Source: Methanosarcina siciliae T4/M (GTDB lineage Archaea; Halobacteriota; Methanosarcinia; Methanosarcinales; Methanosarcinaceae). From it: a DNA stretch of 64,000 nt. The position numbers and the translations under genes are program-made. How positions within the stretch are numbered: the first letter of the stretch is position 1; every line of letters starts with the position of its first letter. Positions 35,864 to 45,690 of the stretch are shown here, one piece after another. The notes beneath the pieces are model-generated. The model was not told the origin of the DNA and did no database searches. It saw only the letters and a program-made list of their open reading frames with translations. The stretch is taken from positions 3,162,001 to 3,226,000 of the forward strand of contig NZ_CP009506.1 of NCBI RefSeq assembly GCF_000970085.1. Direction: 5' to 3'.

Positions 35864-37054
35864 ATGGGAGAAAAGCACTTAGTATACATGGACCACGCAG
35901 CCACCACTTTCACAAAACCGGAAGTGTTTGAAGCTATGCTGCCTTTTTTGAAAGAACATTTCGGAAATCCTTCTTCCCTATATTCAATCGGTAGAGAAGG
36001 CAGGGAGGCTGTGGAAACCTCAAGGGAAAAACTTTCAAAAGCACTTGGAGCCAGGCCTGAAGAAATTTATTTTACCTCAGGGGGCACCGAATCGGACAAC
36101 TGGGCTGTCAAGGGGACGGCTTTTGCCAGGCAGAAAAAAGGAAAGCACATTATCACCACGCCAATCGAACACCATGCAGTGCTTTACCCCTGCGAGTATC
36201 TCGAAGCGCAGGGATTTGACGTAACCTATCTGCCTGTGGACGAATACGGGCTTGTAAACCCTGCGGAAGTGGAAGCTGCAATAAGAAAGGATACCGTCCT
36301 GATCTCGGTCATGTATGCCAATAACGAAATCGGGACACTCGAGCCTGTTCCGGAGATAGGGGAGGTTGCCAGGGAACATGGAATTCCCTTTCATACCGAT
36401 GCCGTACAGGTAATCGGGAAAGTCCCCCTTGACCTGCAGAGAGAACATAAGGATGTGGACATGCTCTCCCTTTCTTCGCATAAATTCTACGGGCCAAAAG
36501 GAATCGGAGCCCTTTACATAAGAGAAGGAACAAAAATTGACAATTACATGCACGGAGGCGCGCAGGAGGGGGGAAAACGCGCGGGGACAGAGAATGTTGC
36601 AGGGATCGTGGGCATAGGAAAGGCGATAGAACTTGCAGCTGCAAACATAGAAGAACATAATGAAAAGCTCAGGAAAATGAGAGCCCGTCTTATGGCCGGA
36701 ATCCTGGAAATTCCTTACTGCAGGCTAAACGGGCATCCGGAAAAACGCCTTCCAGGAAACCTGAACTTTAGTTTTGAATATATCGAAGGAGAATCCCTGC
36801 TGCTCATGCTTGACCAGATGGGAATCTGCTGTTCAACAGGCAGCGCCTGCTCTTCGGGTTCTTCTGAGCCTTCGCATGTGTTACGGGCAATAGGCATACC
36901 CCCAAAAACCGCCCAGGGCACGCTGCGCCTGACCCTTGGAGATGCAAATTCCGAAGAAGATATCGATTATGTCCTTGAAGTGCTGCCTGAAGTCGTCGGA
37001 AAATTGAGGGCCATATCTCCATTCTACAAGCCGGAAAGTAAATGTGAAAAGTGA
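35864..37054 (+). CDS. iscS: Cysteine desulfurase, NifS/IscS family
   Basis: PLP enzyme that removes sulfur from cysteine for Fe-S cluster and thio-cofactor synthesis. About 396 aa, starting MGEKHLVYMDHAATTF. The PLP lysine is in SLSSHKFYGPKG, the substrate-binding His in TPIEHHAVLYP, and the persulfide Cys in CCSTGSACSSGSSEPSHV. The start is placed at the ATG at 35864, with GGTG seven bases upstream; a frame extending to 35786 would add 26 residues that no relative has. The IscU-like gene follows after nine bases, so the pair is an operon. Confidence 0.93.
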   Translation: MGEKHLVYMDHAATTFTKPEVFEAMLPFLKEHFGNPSSLYSIGREGREAVETSREKLSKALGARPEEIYFTSGGTESDNWAVKGTAFARQKKGKHIITTPIEHHAVLYPCEYLEAQGFDVTYLPVDEYGLVNPAEVEAAIRKDTVLISVMYANNEIGTLEPVPEIGEVAREHGIPFHTDAVQVIGKVPLDLQREHKDVDMLSLSSHKFYGPKGIGALYIREGTKIDNYMHGGAQEGGKRAGTENVAGIVGIGKAIELAAANIEEHNEKLRKMRARLMAGILEIPYCRLNGHPEKRLPGNLNFSFEYIEGESLLLMLDQMGICCSTGSACSSGSSEPSHVLRAIGIPPKTAQGTLRLTLGDANSEEDIDYVLEVLPEVVGKLRAISPFYKPESKCEK

Positions 37055-37063
37055 GGGAGTTTT

Positions 37064-37453
37064 ATGTACAATAAAAAGGTGATGGACCATTTCATGAATC
37101 CGAGAAACGTGGGAGAAATAGAGGATGCTGACGGCATAGGAGAAGCCGGAAACCCTCATGGGGACCAGATGAAAATTTTCCTGAAAATCCGGGGCAACAG
37201 GATTGAAGATGTAAAGTTCAAGACATTTGGCTGTGCAGCAGCAATCGCATCCAGCAGTATGGCAACCGAATTGATAAAAGGCAAGACCCTTGAAGAAGCC
37301 TGGGAACTTACAAACGAAGATGTGGCTGAAGCGCTTGAAGGCCTGCCCCCGGGAAAACTGGAGTGTTCGGTAGTTTCCAGGGAAGCAACCCACAGGGCAA
37401 TCAATGATTACCGCAAAAAGCAGGGGCTTAAGCCTCTTCCGGAGCAGTCCTGA
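37064..37453 (+). CDS. iscU: IscU/NifU-type Fe-S scaffold protein lacking the first cysteine
   Basis: A 129-aa scaffold on which IscS sulfur and iron are assembled. The family core is clear: YNKKVMDHFMNPRNVGEIED, FKTFGCAAAIASSS (Cys57) and GKLECSVV (Cys101). Canonical IscU has a third ligand in GNP-x-CGD; here the segment reads GNPHGD, so that Cys is absent and a His occupies the neighbourhood. The -A-A- after Cys57 replaces the usual G-S/A. The protein may bind a cluster with His or act with another scaffold. Operon with iscS. Confidence 0.88.
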   Translation: MYNKKVMDHFMNPRNVGEIEDADGIGEAGNPHGDQMKIFLKIRGNRIEDVKFKTFGCAAAIASSSMATELIKGKTLEEAWELTNEDVAEALEGLPPGKLECSVVSREATHRAINDYRKKQGLKPLPEQS

Positions 37454-37531
37454 AAGAAAGCAGGAACTCATGCAAAGCCTTCCGAGGATCTTTATCGTAA
37501 ACTTGATCATAAGGGTACCAGATCATACCCT

Positions 37532-38506
37532 ATGAAAAAAATAGGGATCGCAATTACCGACCCGGAAGACTGGACAGCCCGGACGTTCATCAATACAGCG
37601 AAGGAAAAAGGCTTTTCTCCTTTTGTTCTTGACCTCAGGACAGCAGAGGTTAGCATAAGTTCAAAAAATTCCGAGCAGGCAACTATTTTCAAGGCAGGGG
37701 AAAGCCTGCTCTCGGACCTTGATGCCCTTATTATCAGAGATGTCGGAGCAGGGGCTTTTGAAGGCGTATCTTTCAGGTTTGATATTCTGAGGGAACTGGA
37801 GGCAGGAGGAGTTCCGGTCATAAACTCTCCGGAAGCTATCCAGAATGCGGCAAACAAGTACCATGCTTCTTACCTCCTGGCAAAAGTCGGGCTGCCAGTG
37901 CCTGAAACTGTAGCCGTCCAGAGCATTGAAGCAGCCTTAAAGGCAGCATCCCGGTTCGGAGATGCCGTAATAAAACCTGTTTTTGGATATAAGGGAAAGG
38001 ATATCGCAAGGGTAAAAGACGGAGAAATAAGATTTTCAGACCGGCAAACCGGATCCGGAACTGTGGAAGAGATTCTTGAAAAGCTGCTTGAAGAGAGGGG
38101 GATGCTGTATATTCAGGAGTTTATAGAAAATCCCGGGAGGGATATAAGGGTTTTTGTCGTGGGAGACACTGCCATAGGCGCTATTTACCGAAAAGCGGCT
38201 TCAGGTTCCTGGGTAAATAACCTCAGTCAGGGAGGAAGTGCAGACCGCTGTGTACTTACAGGGGAACAAAAAGAAATTGCGGAAAAAGCTGCCCTTGCAG
38301 TAGGCACGACGTTTGCAGGTATTGATATAATAGAAGGACCCGAAGCTCAAACAGGCAATGAAAATAAAAAAACTGAAGATAGAAGCGCTGGCCAAGGTTC
38401 CAGGATACTTGAAGTCAACGGAACGCCTTCAGGAAAAGGGATTTTTGATGCATGGGGTATTAACCCTGCCGAACATATCCTGGAATACCTGCAAAATATA
38501 TTATGA
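37532..38506 (+). CDS. mptN: ATP-grasp glutamate ligase, probable H4MPT:alpha-L-glutamate ligase
   Basis: A 324-aa RimK-like ATP-grasp enzyme. Features are NAANKYHASYLLAKVGLPVP (about 109-128), VIKPVFGYKGKDI (the ATP-binding Lys), YIQEFIENPGRDIRVFV, and the metal-binding ILEVNGTPSGKGI near the C-terminus. Methanogen relatives add glutamate to coenzyme F420 (CofF) or to tetrahydromethanopterin (MptN); the latter makes tetrahydrosarcinapterin, the Methanosarcina C1 carrier. MptN is my best guess, but CofF cannot be excluded by eye. An insertion GPEAQTGNENKKTEDRSAGQ before ILEVNG looks like a flexible species-specific loop. Confidence 0.72.
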   Translation: MKKIGIAITDPEDWTARTFINTAKEKGFSPFVLDLRTAEVSISSKNSEQATIFKAGESLLSDLDALIIRDVGAGAFEGVSFRFDILRELEAGGVPVINSPEAIQNAANKYHASYLLAKVGLPVPETVAVQSIEAALKAASRFGDAVIKPVFGYKGKDIARVKDGEIRFSDRQTGSGTVEEILEKLLEERGMLYIQEFIENPGRDIRVFVVGDTAIGAIYRKAASGSWVNNLSQGGSADRCVLTGEQKEIAEKAALAVGTTFAGIDIIEGPEAQTGNENKKTEDRSAGQGSRILEVNGTPSGKGIFDAWGINPAEHILEYLQNIL

Positions 38507-38833
38507 ATTAACTATAAATGTCATTGACAATAGTGTAATATAATTTAGTAAGATACCAAATAAAGGTATTCTCAACTCTGTAAATATACCAATATATATA
38601 ATATATAAAAATTATCCCTAACTCAAATATATATAGAAATTATCCCCTAACTCAAATCCGTAAACTATCCATCCATAAACTATCTGACCTGCAAAAACAG
38701 TAGGCAACCTGTAAAACCGAAGTTGTCGAAGAAGACTTTGAGAAACCCCGAAAGAAACATTCAAGCTCGGCCCGGCAAGGCTGACAGAAAACATTTAAGA
38801 TATAGGCTGACCTTGATATGCCCGAGGAAAAGG
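38507..38833. other. AT-rich intergenic region with a duplicated motif
   Basis: Contains AATTATCCCTAACTCAAAT at about 38608 and again, with one extra C, at about 38639, within TATATATA-rich sequence. Promoter elements for pth2 probably lie here. A 37-codon extension of the pth2 frame into this region has no coding look. Confidence 0.45.
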
Positions 38834-39181
38834 ATGAGCGAATACAAACAGTGTATAGTTACCCGGGACGACCTGAAGCTTTCAAAAGGTAAGTTTGCCG
38901 TACAGGTAGCTCATGCAGCTATTTCCGCGGCTGAATGGGCAAGCAAAAGCGACCTTGAAAAATGGAAGGAAGGAGGGCAAAAAAAAATTGTCCTGAGAGT
39001 TCCCAACCTTAAGGACCTGTATGAACTTAAGGAAAAAGCAAGACGGGAAGGACTTCCTACCGCCCTGATACAGGACGCAGGCCTTACGGAAATTCCGCCT
39101 GGGACGGTCACGGTGCTCGGGATAGGCCCGGCAAAAGAAGAGATTATAGATAAGGTTACGCGGGATCTCAAACTTGTTTAA
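38834..39181 (+). CDS. pth2: Peptidyl-tRNA hydrolase, archaeal/eukaryotic type (Pth2)
   Basis: A 115-aa hydrolase that recycles peptidyl-tRNAs. The family sequence is fully recognisable: MSEYKQCIVTRDDLKLSKGK, FAVQVAHAAISAA, LPTALIQDAGLTEIPPGT and VLGIGPA. The start at 38834 follows GAGGAAAAGG and gives the standard length; the longer frame from 38723 would add 37 residues with no counterpart. Confidence 0.95.
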   Translation: MSEYKQCIVTRDDLKLSKGKFAVQVAHAAISAAEWASKSDLEKWKEGGQKKIVLRVPNLKDLYELKEKARREGLPTALIQDAGLTEIPPGTVTVLGIGPAKEEIIDKVTRDLKLV

Positions 39182-39293
39182 GTGACCTAAAAAGGATTGA
39201 ACCCGTTCTAAAAAAGTGAGTAGAGGATACCTGAAGAGATGTTTTCACGGACAGAAAAAAGTTCTGTCTGTTATTCTATTCAGGAGGATATCA

Positions 39294-40544
39294 ATGAATA
39301 ACCCGGAGTTTTCAGAAAAAAACGCATCAGAAAAAAAGGCACTCTTGATAACTACGGTCTTGTTTATATGTTTTGTACTTGTTACAATTACCGGGTTTCT
39401 CTTTTCGGACTCAATTGGCAATTATACGAATGAGTTAAAAGGTTATCTTGGATTGGGCGCGGAGCCTGAAATCTCTGAAGAGGTATTCATACCCGATATA
39501 GCTTCTTTTACTTTTCCGGCAGTCCCTTCGTACTCCACTTCAAATAAAGAACTTACTCCTATCCTAAGAACTCCATTGCAGCCCGGTTTTTCTCTGAGTA
39601 GCAATTACCAGACCTCTGAGTTTTACCAGGGTGGGATAAGTTATGTTAAAATCAGAATTAAAAACGATGGTCGAAACCCAATCTTTATTGACAGGTACGG
39701 AGTTTCGGTTAACGCCTCAGTAAGCCGGATCTTTTCCGAAGACTGCGGTGTTTTGCTCTCTCCGGGGGAAGAGCAGAATCTCGGAATAATCGCAGTTGAG
39801 GTTCCTGAAGAAGAAAAAGCCACCATCAGCATAGTCCTCTGGCTGCTTGCCTCGACGTCGGAAGGGAAATGGCACGAGTACGAGCCCCATTTTATGAACG
39901 GAGTCGTTACCGATCTAAAGCCGATGCCCAAAAAAATTACTCCTAAATACCGATACAACCCTGCCTATTACTTTAAAACAATAAACCGACTTGTAGAGCC
40001 ATCCGAACCGGACGTGAGAGCCAGAGCAGCCGAAGTAGCCCGCTCATATCCCGGAGCTTATAATATCTACCAGGTATGCGCTCTCTTTGACACGGTAAAA
40101 GAAGATATCGAATACGTAAGTGACCCTAGGGGTAACGACATATGGGAGCCAGCCAATGTTACTCTGAGGATAGGAGCCGGAGACTGTGAGGATCAGGCAA
40201 TTCTTCTTTCCTCCATGATCGAAGCTGTGGGAGGGACTACCCGGGTTTACCTGACTGATAACCATGCCTTCGCGGCCGTTTATATAGGCAACGGAACCGA
40301 TGCAATTGAAGCCGAAGTTAAAGGGGTAAGGGCTTATTACGGAAATGTTGACGTAAACTACCTGACTGACGAATACGGTTCCTGGCTCATGCTCGACCCG
40401 ACTTCCAGCCTTTATGCAGGCGGGCTTCCAGGAAAAACAGCCCAGACAAAGATCCAGACAGCAGAGGAAAACGAGACCTACAGGAGCTGGACCTTCATAA
40501 ACACAAGCACTGTAAAAGTGATAGATATCAGTCCAGGAAATTGA
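39294..40544 (+). CDS. Membrane-anchored transglutaminase-like protein
   Basis: A 416-aa protein. A single N-terminal TM helix (LLITTVLFICFVLVTITGFLF) anchors a large extracellular part. Residues 105-210 look like a beta-sandwich (YVKIRIKNDGRNPIFIDRYG). Residues 270-375 form a transglutaminase-like domain with the triad Cys298 (GAGDCEDQAILLSSM), His324 (DNHAFAAVY) and Asp368 (WLMLDPTSS). Such domains act as proteases, transglutaminases or amidases. The start at 39294 is supported by AGGAGG six bases upstream; the frame opens earlier, at 39216, but without such a site. Confidence 0.82.
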   Translation: MNNPEFSEKNASEKKALLITTVLFICFVLVTITGFLFSDSIGNYTNELKGYLGLGAEPEISEEVFIPDIASFTFPAVPSYSTSNKELTPILRTPLQPGFSLSSNYQTSEFYQGGISYVKIRIKNDGRNPIFIDRYGVSVNASVSRIFSEDCGVLLSPGEEQNLGIIAVEVPEEEKATISIVLWLLASTSEGKWHEYEPHFMNGVVTDLKPMPKKITPKYRYNPAYYFKTINRLVEPSEPDVRARAAEVARSYPGAYNIYQVCALFDTVKEDIEYVSDPRGNDIWEPANVTLRIGAGDCEDQAILLSSMIEAVGGTTRVYLTDNHAFAAVYIGNGTDAIEAEVKGVRAYYGNVDVNYLTDEYGSWLMLDPTSSLYAGGLPGKTAQTKIQTAEENETYRSWTFINTSTVKVIDISPGN

Positions 40545-40728
40545 AATTAGTTCTTTATATCAACAAATAAGACCCCCTTCAGGAAGAAAATGTATGCCAG
40601 AGAGGGAATTTGCATCAGACAATCAGCCGATTAGCTGTTAATCAGCAACTCTTATCTTTTTAATTATACTTACTCAAAAAATCCAGCCTTAAATTTTATC
40701 CATTTATAAAGAGGAGTGTTTGCAACCT

Positions 40729-42045
40729 ATGGAAGTTCCAGAAATTGAAAAACAGATCGGAATAAGTCTGTACTCCACTGACACCGAGGGTCTCGGAGGG
40801 CGGCTCCGGCAGGAAGTGGAGGATTTTATTGTTAAAGAGATTACAAATAGAGAAGAAGGAAAGGACGGGAAATACCTTGTTCTCGAACTCACAAAACGCG
40901 ACTGGGATACCCACCATTTTACCCGGACCCTGGCAAAAATCCTGCAGATAAGCCAGAAGAGGATAAACGTTGCAGGCACAAAAGACAAGCGAGCCCTCAC
41001 CACCCAGAAGATCAGCATTTTCGATGTTGATGCCTCGGTAATTGAAAAAATCCATTTAAAAGACGTGGAGCTGAAAATCCTGGGTCGTTCCCGGAAGTCC
41101 GTGGAACTGGGAGACCTGTGGGGAAATGAGTTCATAATTACAATCAGGGGCATAGCCAGTTCTACCGAAAAGACCGGAGCCATGCTCGAGAAAACAAACG
41201 GTGAAGTCCTGGCCCAGGGAGGAGTCCCGAACTTCTTCGGGATCCAACGTTTCGGTTCTGTTCGCCCTGTGACCCACCTGGTAGGAAAAGCCATTGTTGA
41301 AGGAGACTTTGAAAAAGCTGCCATGCTCTACATTGCCGAACCCTTCCCGGAAGAACCCGAGGAGACAAAAGCAGCCCGCCAGTTCGTAAAGGAGACCCGC
41401 GACTTCAAAGAAGGCCTCAAAACCTATCCCCTCCGCCTGGGCCACGAAAGGGCAATGATGAACCATCTGATAGCAAACCCGGAAGACTACCCCGGAGCTT
41501 TCCGCGTGCTCCCTAAAAACCTGTACAGGATGTTCGTACACGCCTACCAGTCCTACATTTATAACATGATCCTCTGCCGCAGGATCGAAAGCGGCATCTC
41601 ATTAAATAGGGCGGTGGAAGGAGACATCGTCTGCTTCAGGAACGAAGCCGGGCTTCCTGACTCCTCAAAGACGGAAAAAGTCACTTCCGAAACCGTAAAC
41701 GCCATGAACCGCCTGATTAAGCACGGCAGAGCCTTCATAACCGCCCCTCTCCCGGGCTTTAATACGGGATTTGCATCCGTGCTCCCCGGAGAAATCGAAA
41801 GTACAGTCCTTAAAGAACTTGGAGTTTCTCTCGAGGGCTTCAATGTAGAAGAGTTCCCGGAAATGAGTTCGAAAGGTACCCGCAGAGAAGTCCTCCTGCA
41901 GGTGGAACCGAAGTTTGAGGTTACAGAGGATGAGTTGAACCCGGGAAAATCAAAGGCTGCACTTGAGTTCATGCTTCCCAAGGGAAGTTACGCTACAACG
42001 GTGCTGCGGGAATACATGAAAGTTGATCCCTTGCAGATGAGCTGA
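40729..42045 (+). CDS. truD: tRNA pseudouridine(13) synthase TruD
   Basis: A 438-aa enzyme that isomerises U13 of tRNA. The catalytic Asp86 lies in AGTKDKRALTTQ; NFFGIQRFGSVRPVTHLVG is the second family signature, and the TruD insertion domain follows (residues about 170-330). Start at the ATG at 40729, with GAGGAG 12 bases upstream and a TTTATAAA box at 40703-40710; the TTG at 40720 is the alternative. All core motifs are intact. Confidence 0.93.
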   Translation: MEVPEIEKQIGISLYSTDTEGLGGRLRQEVEDFIVKEITNREEGKDGKYLVLELTKRDWDTHHFTRTLAKILQISQKRINVAGTKDKRALTTQKISIFDVDASVIEKIHLKDVELKILGRSRKSVELGDLWGNEFIITIRGIASSTEKTGAMLEKTNGEVLAQGGVPNFFGIQRFGSVRPVTHLVGKAIVEGDFEKAAMLYIAEPFPEEPEETKAARQFVKETRDFKEGLKTYPLRLGHERAMMNHLIANPEDYPGAFRVLPKNLYRMFVHAYQSYIYNMILCRRIESGISLNRAVEGDIVCFRNEAGLPDSSKTEKVTSETVNAMNRLIKHGRAFITAPLPGFNTGFASVLPGEIESTVLKELGVSLEGFNVEEFPEMSSKGTRREVLLQVEPKFEVTEDELNPGKSKAALEFMLPKGSYATTVLREYMKVDPLQMS

Positions 42046-42139
42046 TATACTGAGAACTCAAAACAAGCCGGACTGCAGAAAAATCAGTCCGCAGGAAGGG
42101 AGTCCTGAGGCAAGGTTCACAGGAGCATGGAAGCCCATT

Positions 42140-43539
42140 TTAGTTGTTTGGAGTTAATGCAACCTCAGAAGCAAGGCAGTTATCTTCCTTACTTACATGT
42201 TTTCCACTCGTGAGAAAACCAAACTCCTTCCAGAGCAATCCCATTACGGCCATAAACATCAGGAATTCCGCAGCAGGGGTTGCGAGCCAGATTCCTTCAA
42301 GGCCAAGTAAAGTGGGTAAAATCCAGAGCAGGGGAAGGAGGAAGAGAAAAACCATTCCGAGCTGGATGAAAAGAGCCTGCCTGACTTTATTTATCGACTG
42401 GAAATATACGGAACCCAGCATAACCGTCCCGTGGGTAAGGAGGGCAAACACAAAAATTTTCATGCCGTTAAGAGTAATTTCCAGGAGTTTGGGGCTGTCG
42501 CGGTTAAAGATGAGGATAAATGGTTCCGGATACATGGAAAGAAGCACGAAACCAATCACTCCGGCTGCGAGGCAGGAGATTACAGCTATCTTCAAGATCT
42601 CTGCAACCCGGGAATAACAACGGGCCCCGTAATTAAAACCGATTATGGGCTGGGCACCTACTGCGATTCCTTCAAAGATCAGGGAGAAGATCGAGAAAAT
42701 ATAACCGATAATTCCATAGCCTGAAACTGCGAGTTCCGAGCCGTAACTGAGCAGCGTGTACTCGTTCGCAATGAGCAGGACGAAAGTTGAAAACTGCATT
42801 GCAAAGGAAGGAAGGCCTGTTTTCATAATTCTGAGAATTATTCTCGACTCCAGAGAGAGGGACCGGGGTTTTAGCCTTATCCCGGCCCATCCGCTGAAAA
42901 AATATAGAGCTAGCAGAATTCCGGAAAAGGAAAAAGCAATTACTGTGGCTACGGCAGCCCCTGTAACTCCCATTTCCATCCGCATGACAAATATGTAGTC
43001 AAGAACCATGTTTATGAGAACACTCGCCACAACACATATCATAGCAAGTCTTGGTTTCCCATCATTTCGTACCAGAGGATCGAGAGCAATGGCAAGAATT
43101 AGGAGTACCGAGCCTGAGAATAGGACTCTAAGGTAACTATTTGCCATGTCAAAGACCGGGCCAGAAGCTCCCAGGAGGCGAAGATAAGAACCCGAGAAGA
43201 CAAGCCCGATGGCGGTGAGACCTATCCCCGCAAGCAGGAGCAGGGGAAAAGCATTATGTATGAGCTTGAGGGCTTCCTGCCGATTAGCTCTGCCAAGGGC
43301 CAGTGCCACAAGGCTTGAAGTCCCGATCCCGATCAGCTGTCCCACAGCAATTATGGCTAGAAGTGCAGGAAACGCAAGAGTTATACCTGCAAGCCCTGGC
43401 TGCCCACAGCATTCCCGACAAAAAAACCGTCAATAACTCCCTGGATTCCGGCAACAATCAACCCGATGATTGCCGGGAGAACGAATTTCAGGAAAAGCTT
43501 TCCGAGACTTTCAGACCTCATTTCCCATTCATCGGTCAT
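42140..43539 (-). pseudogene. MATE-family multidrug/Na+ exporter, frameshifted near its N-terminus
   Basis: The main frame (42140-43345) gives 401 residues of a MATE transporter, including QPIIGFNYGAR, but it starts inside TM2. The missing N-terminus is upstream in another frame: ATG at 43539, MTDEWEMRSESLGKLFLKFV, then IQGVIDGFFVGNAVGSQGL. The frames meet near 43388: insertion of one G (GGCTTG[G]CAGGT) would give GLAGITLAFPALLAIIAVGQLIG, exactly the family sequence. A one-base deletion, or a sequencing error, breaks the gene. Its start overlaps the stop of the decayed MarR gene (GTATGACC). Confidence 0.85.
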
Positions 43540-43966
43540 ACTTTTTCCTCATCAATCCCACCAGCGATTTTCTCAAAGATTCTCACCAAAACTTTAAATT
43601 TAGGTTCATCCAGAATTTTCCGTGTCATTTCAAAAAACCTCATATCGGCTCAGTATTGGTCTTAACTACCTTTTTTCCTTTATCGGCGAGCTCGAGCAGG
43701 TAGACTCTTCCGTCCTTTTGGGAAACTTTTGCTTTCAACAGGTCTTTTTCCGCAATTTTAGAAATCATGTTGCTGGCAAGGGGTTTGCCATGGCCTTTGC
43801 CAGTTAGAAGATCGTGTAATTGCTCAGGAAATTAATTTTCCTGACGTAGAGGAAGCATTACAGCTGATATCGCTGCATCCCTCTGAAAATTCAGATTCTT
43901 TAATTTTTTTGATATAACGGTCCACAATTTCAAGAAACCTGAAATATTCCGTTTTTGCTCGCCATA
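43536..43966 (-). pseudogene. MarR-family regulator remnant upstream of the MATE gene
   Basis: Three frames on the minus strand must be joined: EYFRFLEIVDRYIKKIKESE (about 43945-43880), then EQLHDLLTGKGHGKPLASNM, ISKIAEKDLLKAKVSQKDGR and VYLLELADKGKKVV (about 43830-43650), which is a MarR winged helix with wing, and finally MRFFEMTRKILDEPKFKVLV to the TGA at 43536. Stops and frameshifts lie near 43650 and 43840-43870. In intact operons of this type a MarR protein represses the adjacent MATE pump, so both members have decayed together. Confidence 0.75.
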
Positions 43967-44022
43967 AATAAAAGAAGGGGGGTTTACTTATGCTAACTAC
44001 TATATAAAATCTTCTTTAACTA

Positions 44023-44055
44023 AAGTTTTTTCAGTTCAACCGCGTAAGTCCTATT
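44023..44055. repeat. Isolated copy of the MITE/IS end motif
   Basis: TTTTTTCAGTTCAACCGCGT followed by AAGTCCTATT matches the motif at 13971 and 19551. No inverse partner is visible within the next few hundred bases. Confidence 0.5.
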
Positions 44056-44119
44056 TAACTAATTTAATTAACCATTTGGCTGATATCATGATCAGCCAAA
44101 TTTAATTTAGAGGGACATT

Positions 44120-44302
44120 ATGGAACAAAAGAACATGATATCACTATTAATTCAAGTTATTACTTTAGTAGCAGTAGTTAGACTTACTATACATTACCCA
44201 AAGTATGATTATATAACTTATTTTTCTATTTGGATTGCGTTTATTTGTGGATATTTATATAAACTGGCCAGTTATTATCGAAAAACTGGAAAATTTAATT
44301 GA
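44120..44302 (+). CDS. Small two-helix membrane protein
   Basis: A 60-aa protein with two predicted TM helices (LLIQVITLVAVVRLTI; YFSIWIAFICGYLYKLA) joined by a short polar loop and ending in a basic tail. AGAGGGAC precedes the ATG, a fair ribosome binding site. I know of no family. It lies between the decayed MarR/MATE pair and an IS, without an operon partner. Confidence 0.5.
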   Translation: MEQKNMISLLIQVITLVAVVRLTIHYPKYDYITYFSIWIAFICGYLYKLASYYRKTGKFN

Positions 44303-44374
44303 ATACCATTGGTCATCGGTTAATGATTTATTTCCTTCTCTTGTTACTCTTTTTTGAGTCCACTCTATCACTTC

Positions 44375-45663
44375 TTATTCAAACCATTCTTCTCTGAACC
44401 TTTCTCTGTTTACATGTGGATCCAATGCTTGACTTTCATATACACTCATTATAGTTTCAAAATTTCTTTGAATTCCACATCTCTGAAGAATTACTGTCAA
44501 TAAATCTGATGCATTCTCTGCAAATATTGTGCTCCAACGTAACTGTGTATATTGAGCCATTTTTTCAGGATGAGCTGTTGAGTTTCTTACAAGAGAATAA
44601 ATTCTTCTGCTAACTATTAGTGTTAGTATTGCTGTCCAGATTAGAGCCTCAATCACCTGCACATTCTTTGTTTCAAGAACGTCAAGCGCATATTTGCTTT
44701 TTAACCCCTTAAACAGCAGTTCTATATCCCATCCTGCTCCATATAATTTTGTGATGTCTTTTGTATTCAAAACATCTTTCTGAATATTTGTGATGTATAG
44801 GTGATGCTTTTCGTCCTCTTCATTATATACCGCAACAAGACGTACAAGCATCTCATCCCGCTTTTGCTTGCTTTTATACGATCTTCTTTTGAATGCTATT
44901 TTTACAACTGCATCAATATCTTTTCCAGAAAGTTGTTTGATACATTCACTAACAGGTTTCTCCATGAAATCTTTGCACATTGTCTTTGGTATTCCTTCAT
45001 TTATTGAAGCAACAACGGAATCCGTATTCTTCCTTATTCTTGAAACAAAATATCCTCCATTTTCCTCAATCCTTACAAACATTTGAGTTTTGTAAAAACC
45101 AAGATCAACAAGGAGAATACGGTCTTTTATCCAGGGACCGATTTTCAATGTTTTGATCTCAGCTGTTTTCTCAGAGTATAAAGCAACGGTTTTAGGTCCG
45201 TTAGCAACTGCACTTACCATAACTCCAACTTTTATGCCTGCAGCTGCTGTTCTTGATCTTGATGCCGGAAACTTGTCTGCTAAGAAGAGTGAAGAAGAAC
45301 AATTGTGCTGTCTTGAATGAGAACATCCTGGAGGTTTTCGAGTTTTTTGCCAGGTTTTCTACCAGGGTCTTTTGCAAGTTCTTCGATACCGTGAATTACA
45401 CATTGATGAGGAAACTCGACAAGTTCTGGAGTGAATCGATAGTACCAGCTGCTATCGATTATGTTTTTACCGGATTCTTTTTCATATTCTCGTTTCAAAC
45501 TGGCAAGTGTACGCTGCAAACGTACACCAAAACTGAGAGTTAAAACCCAAAACAAGATAACAGGGTCAATTTTACGTTCACGTTTTATAAGACCAGTTTC
45601 TTTAGCAGTTTGTCTTAACCATTCTTCGGGAAACATTTCCCGAAGAGAGTCTTCGAGAGTAGA
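44375..45663 (-). pseudogene. IS4-family transposase, frameshifted
   Basis: The N-terminal frame (to 45280) reads STLEDSLREMFPEEWLRQTA and ends LIQDSTIVLLHSS at a TAG. One base later the next frame continues ADKFPASRSRTAAAGIKVGV and runs to the end at 44375. Catalytic features are VDLGFYKTQMFV and WDIELLFKGLKSKYALD (the Y/F-x2-x-x-E-x6-K region of IS4). Losing one base in TCTTCTTAGC (about 45281) explains the break. The coding start is uncertain: no ATG is available before 45630 in this frame. Confidence 0.8.
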
Positions 45664-45690
45664 TGGGGGAACGAGGAGACATAGATACCA

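Noticed and set aside
43622..43807. 61-codon plus-strand frame near the MATE gene
   Set aside because: It is the antisense of the MarR remnant, which is recognisable on the minus strand.
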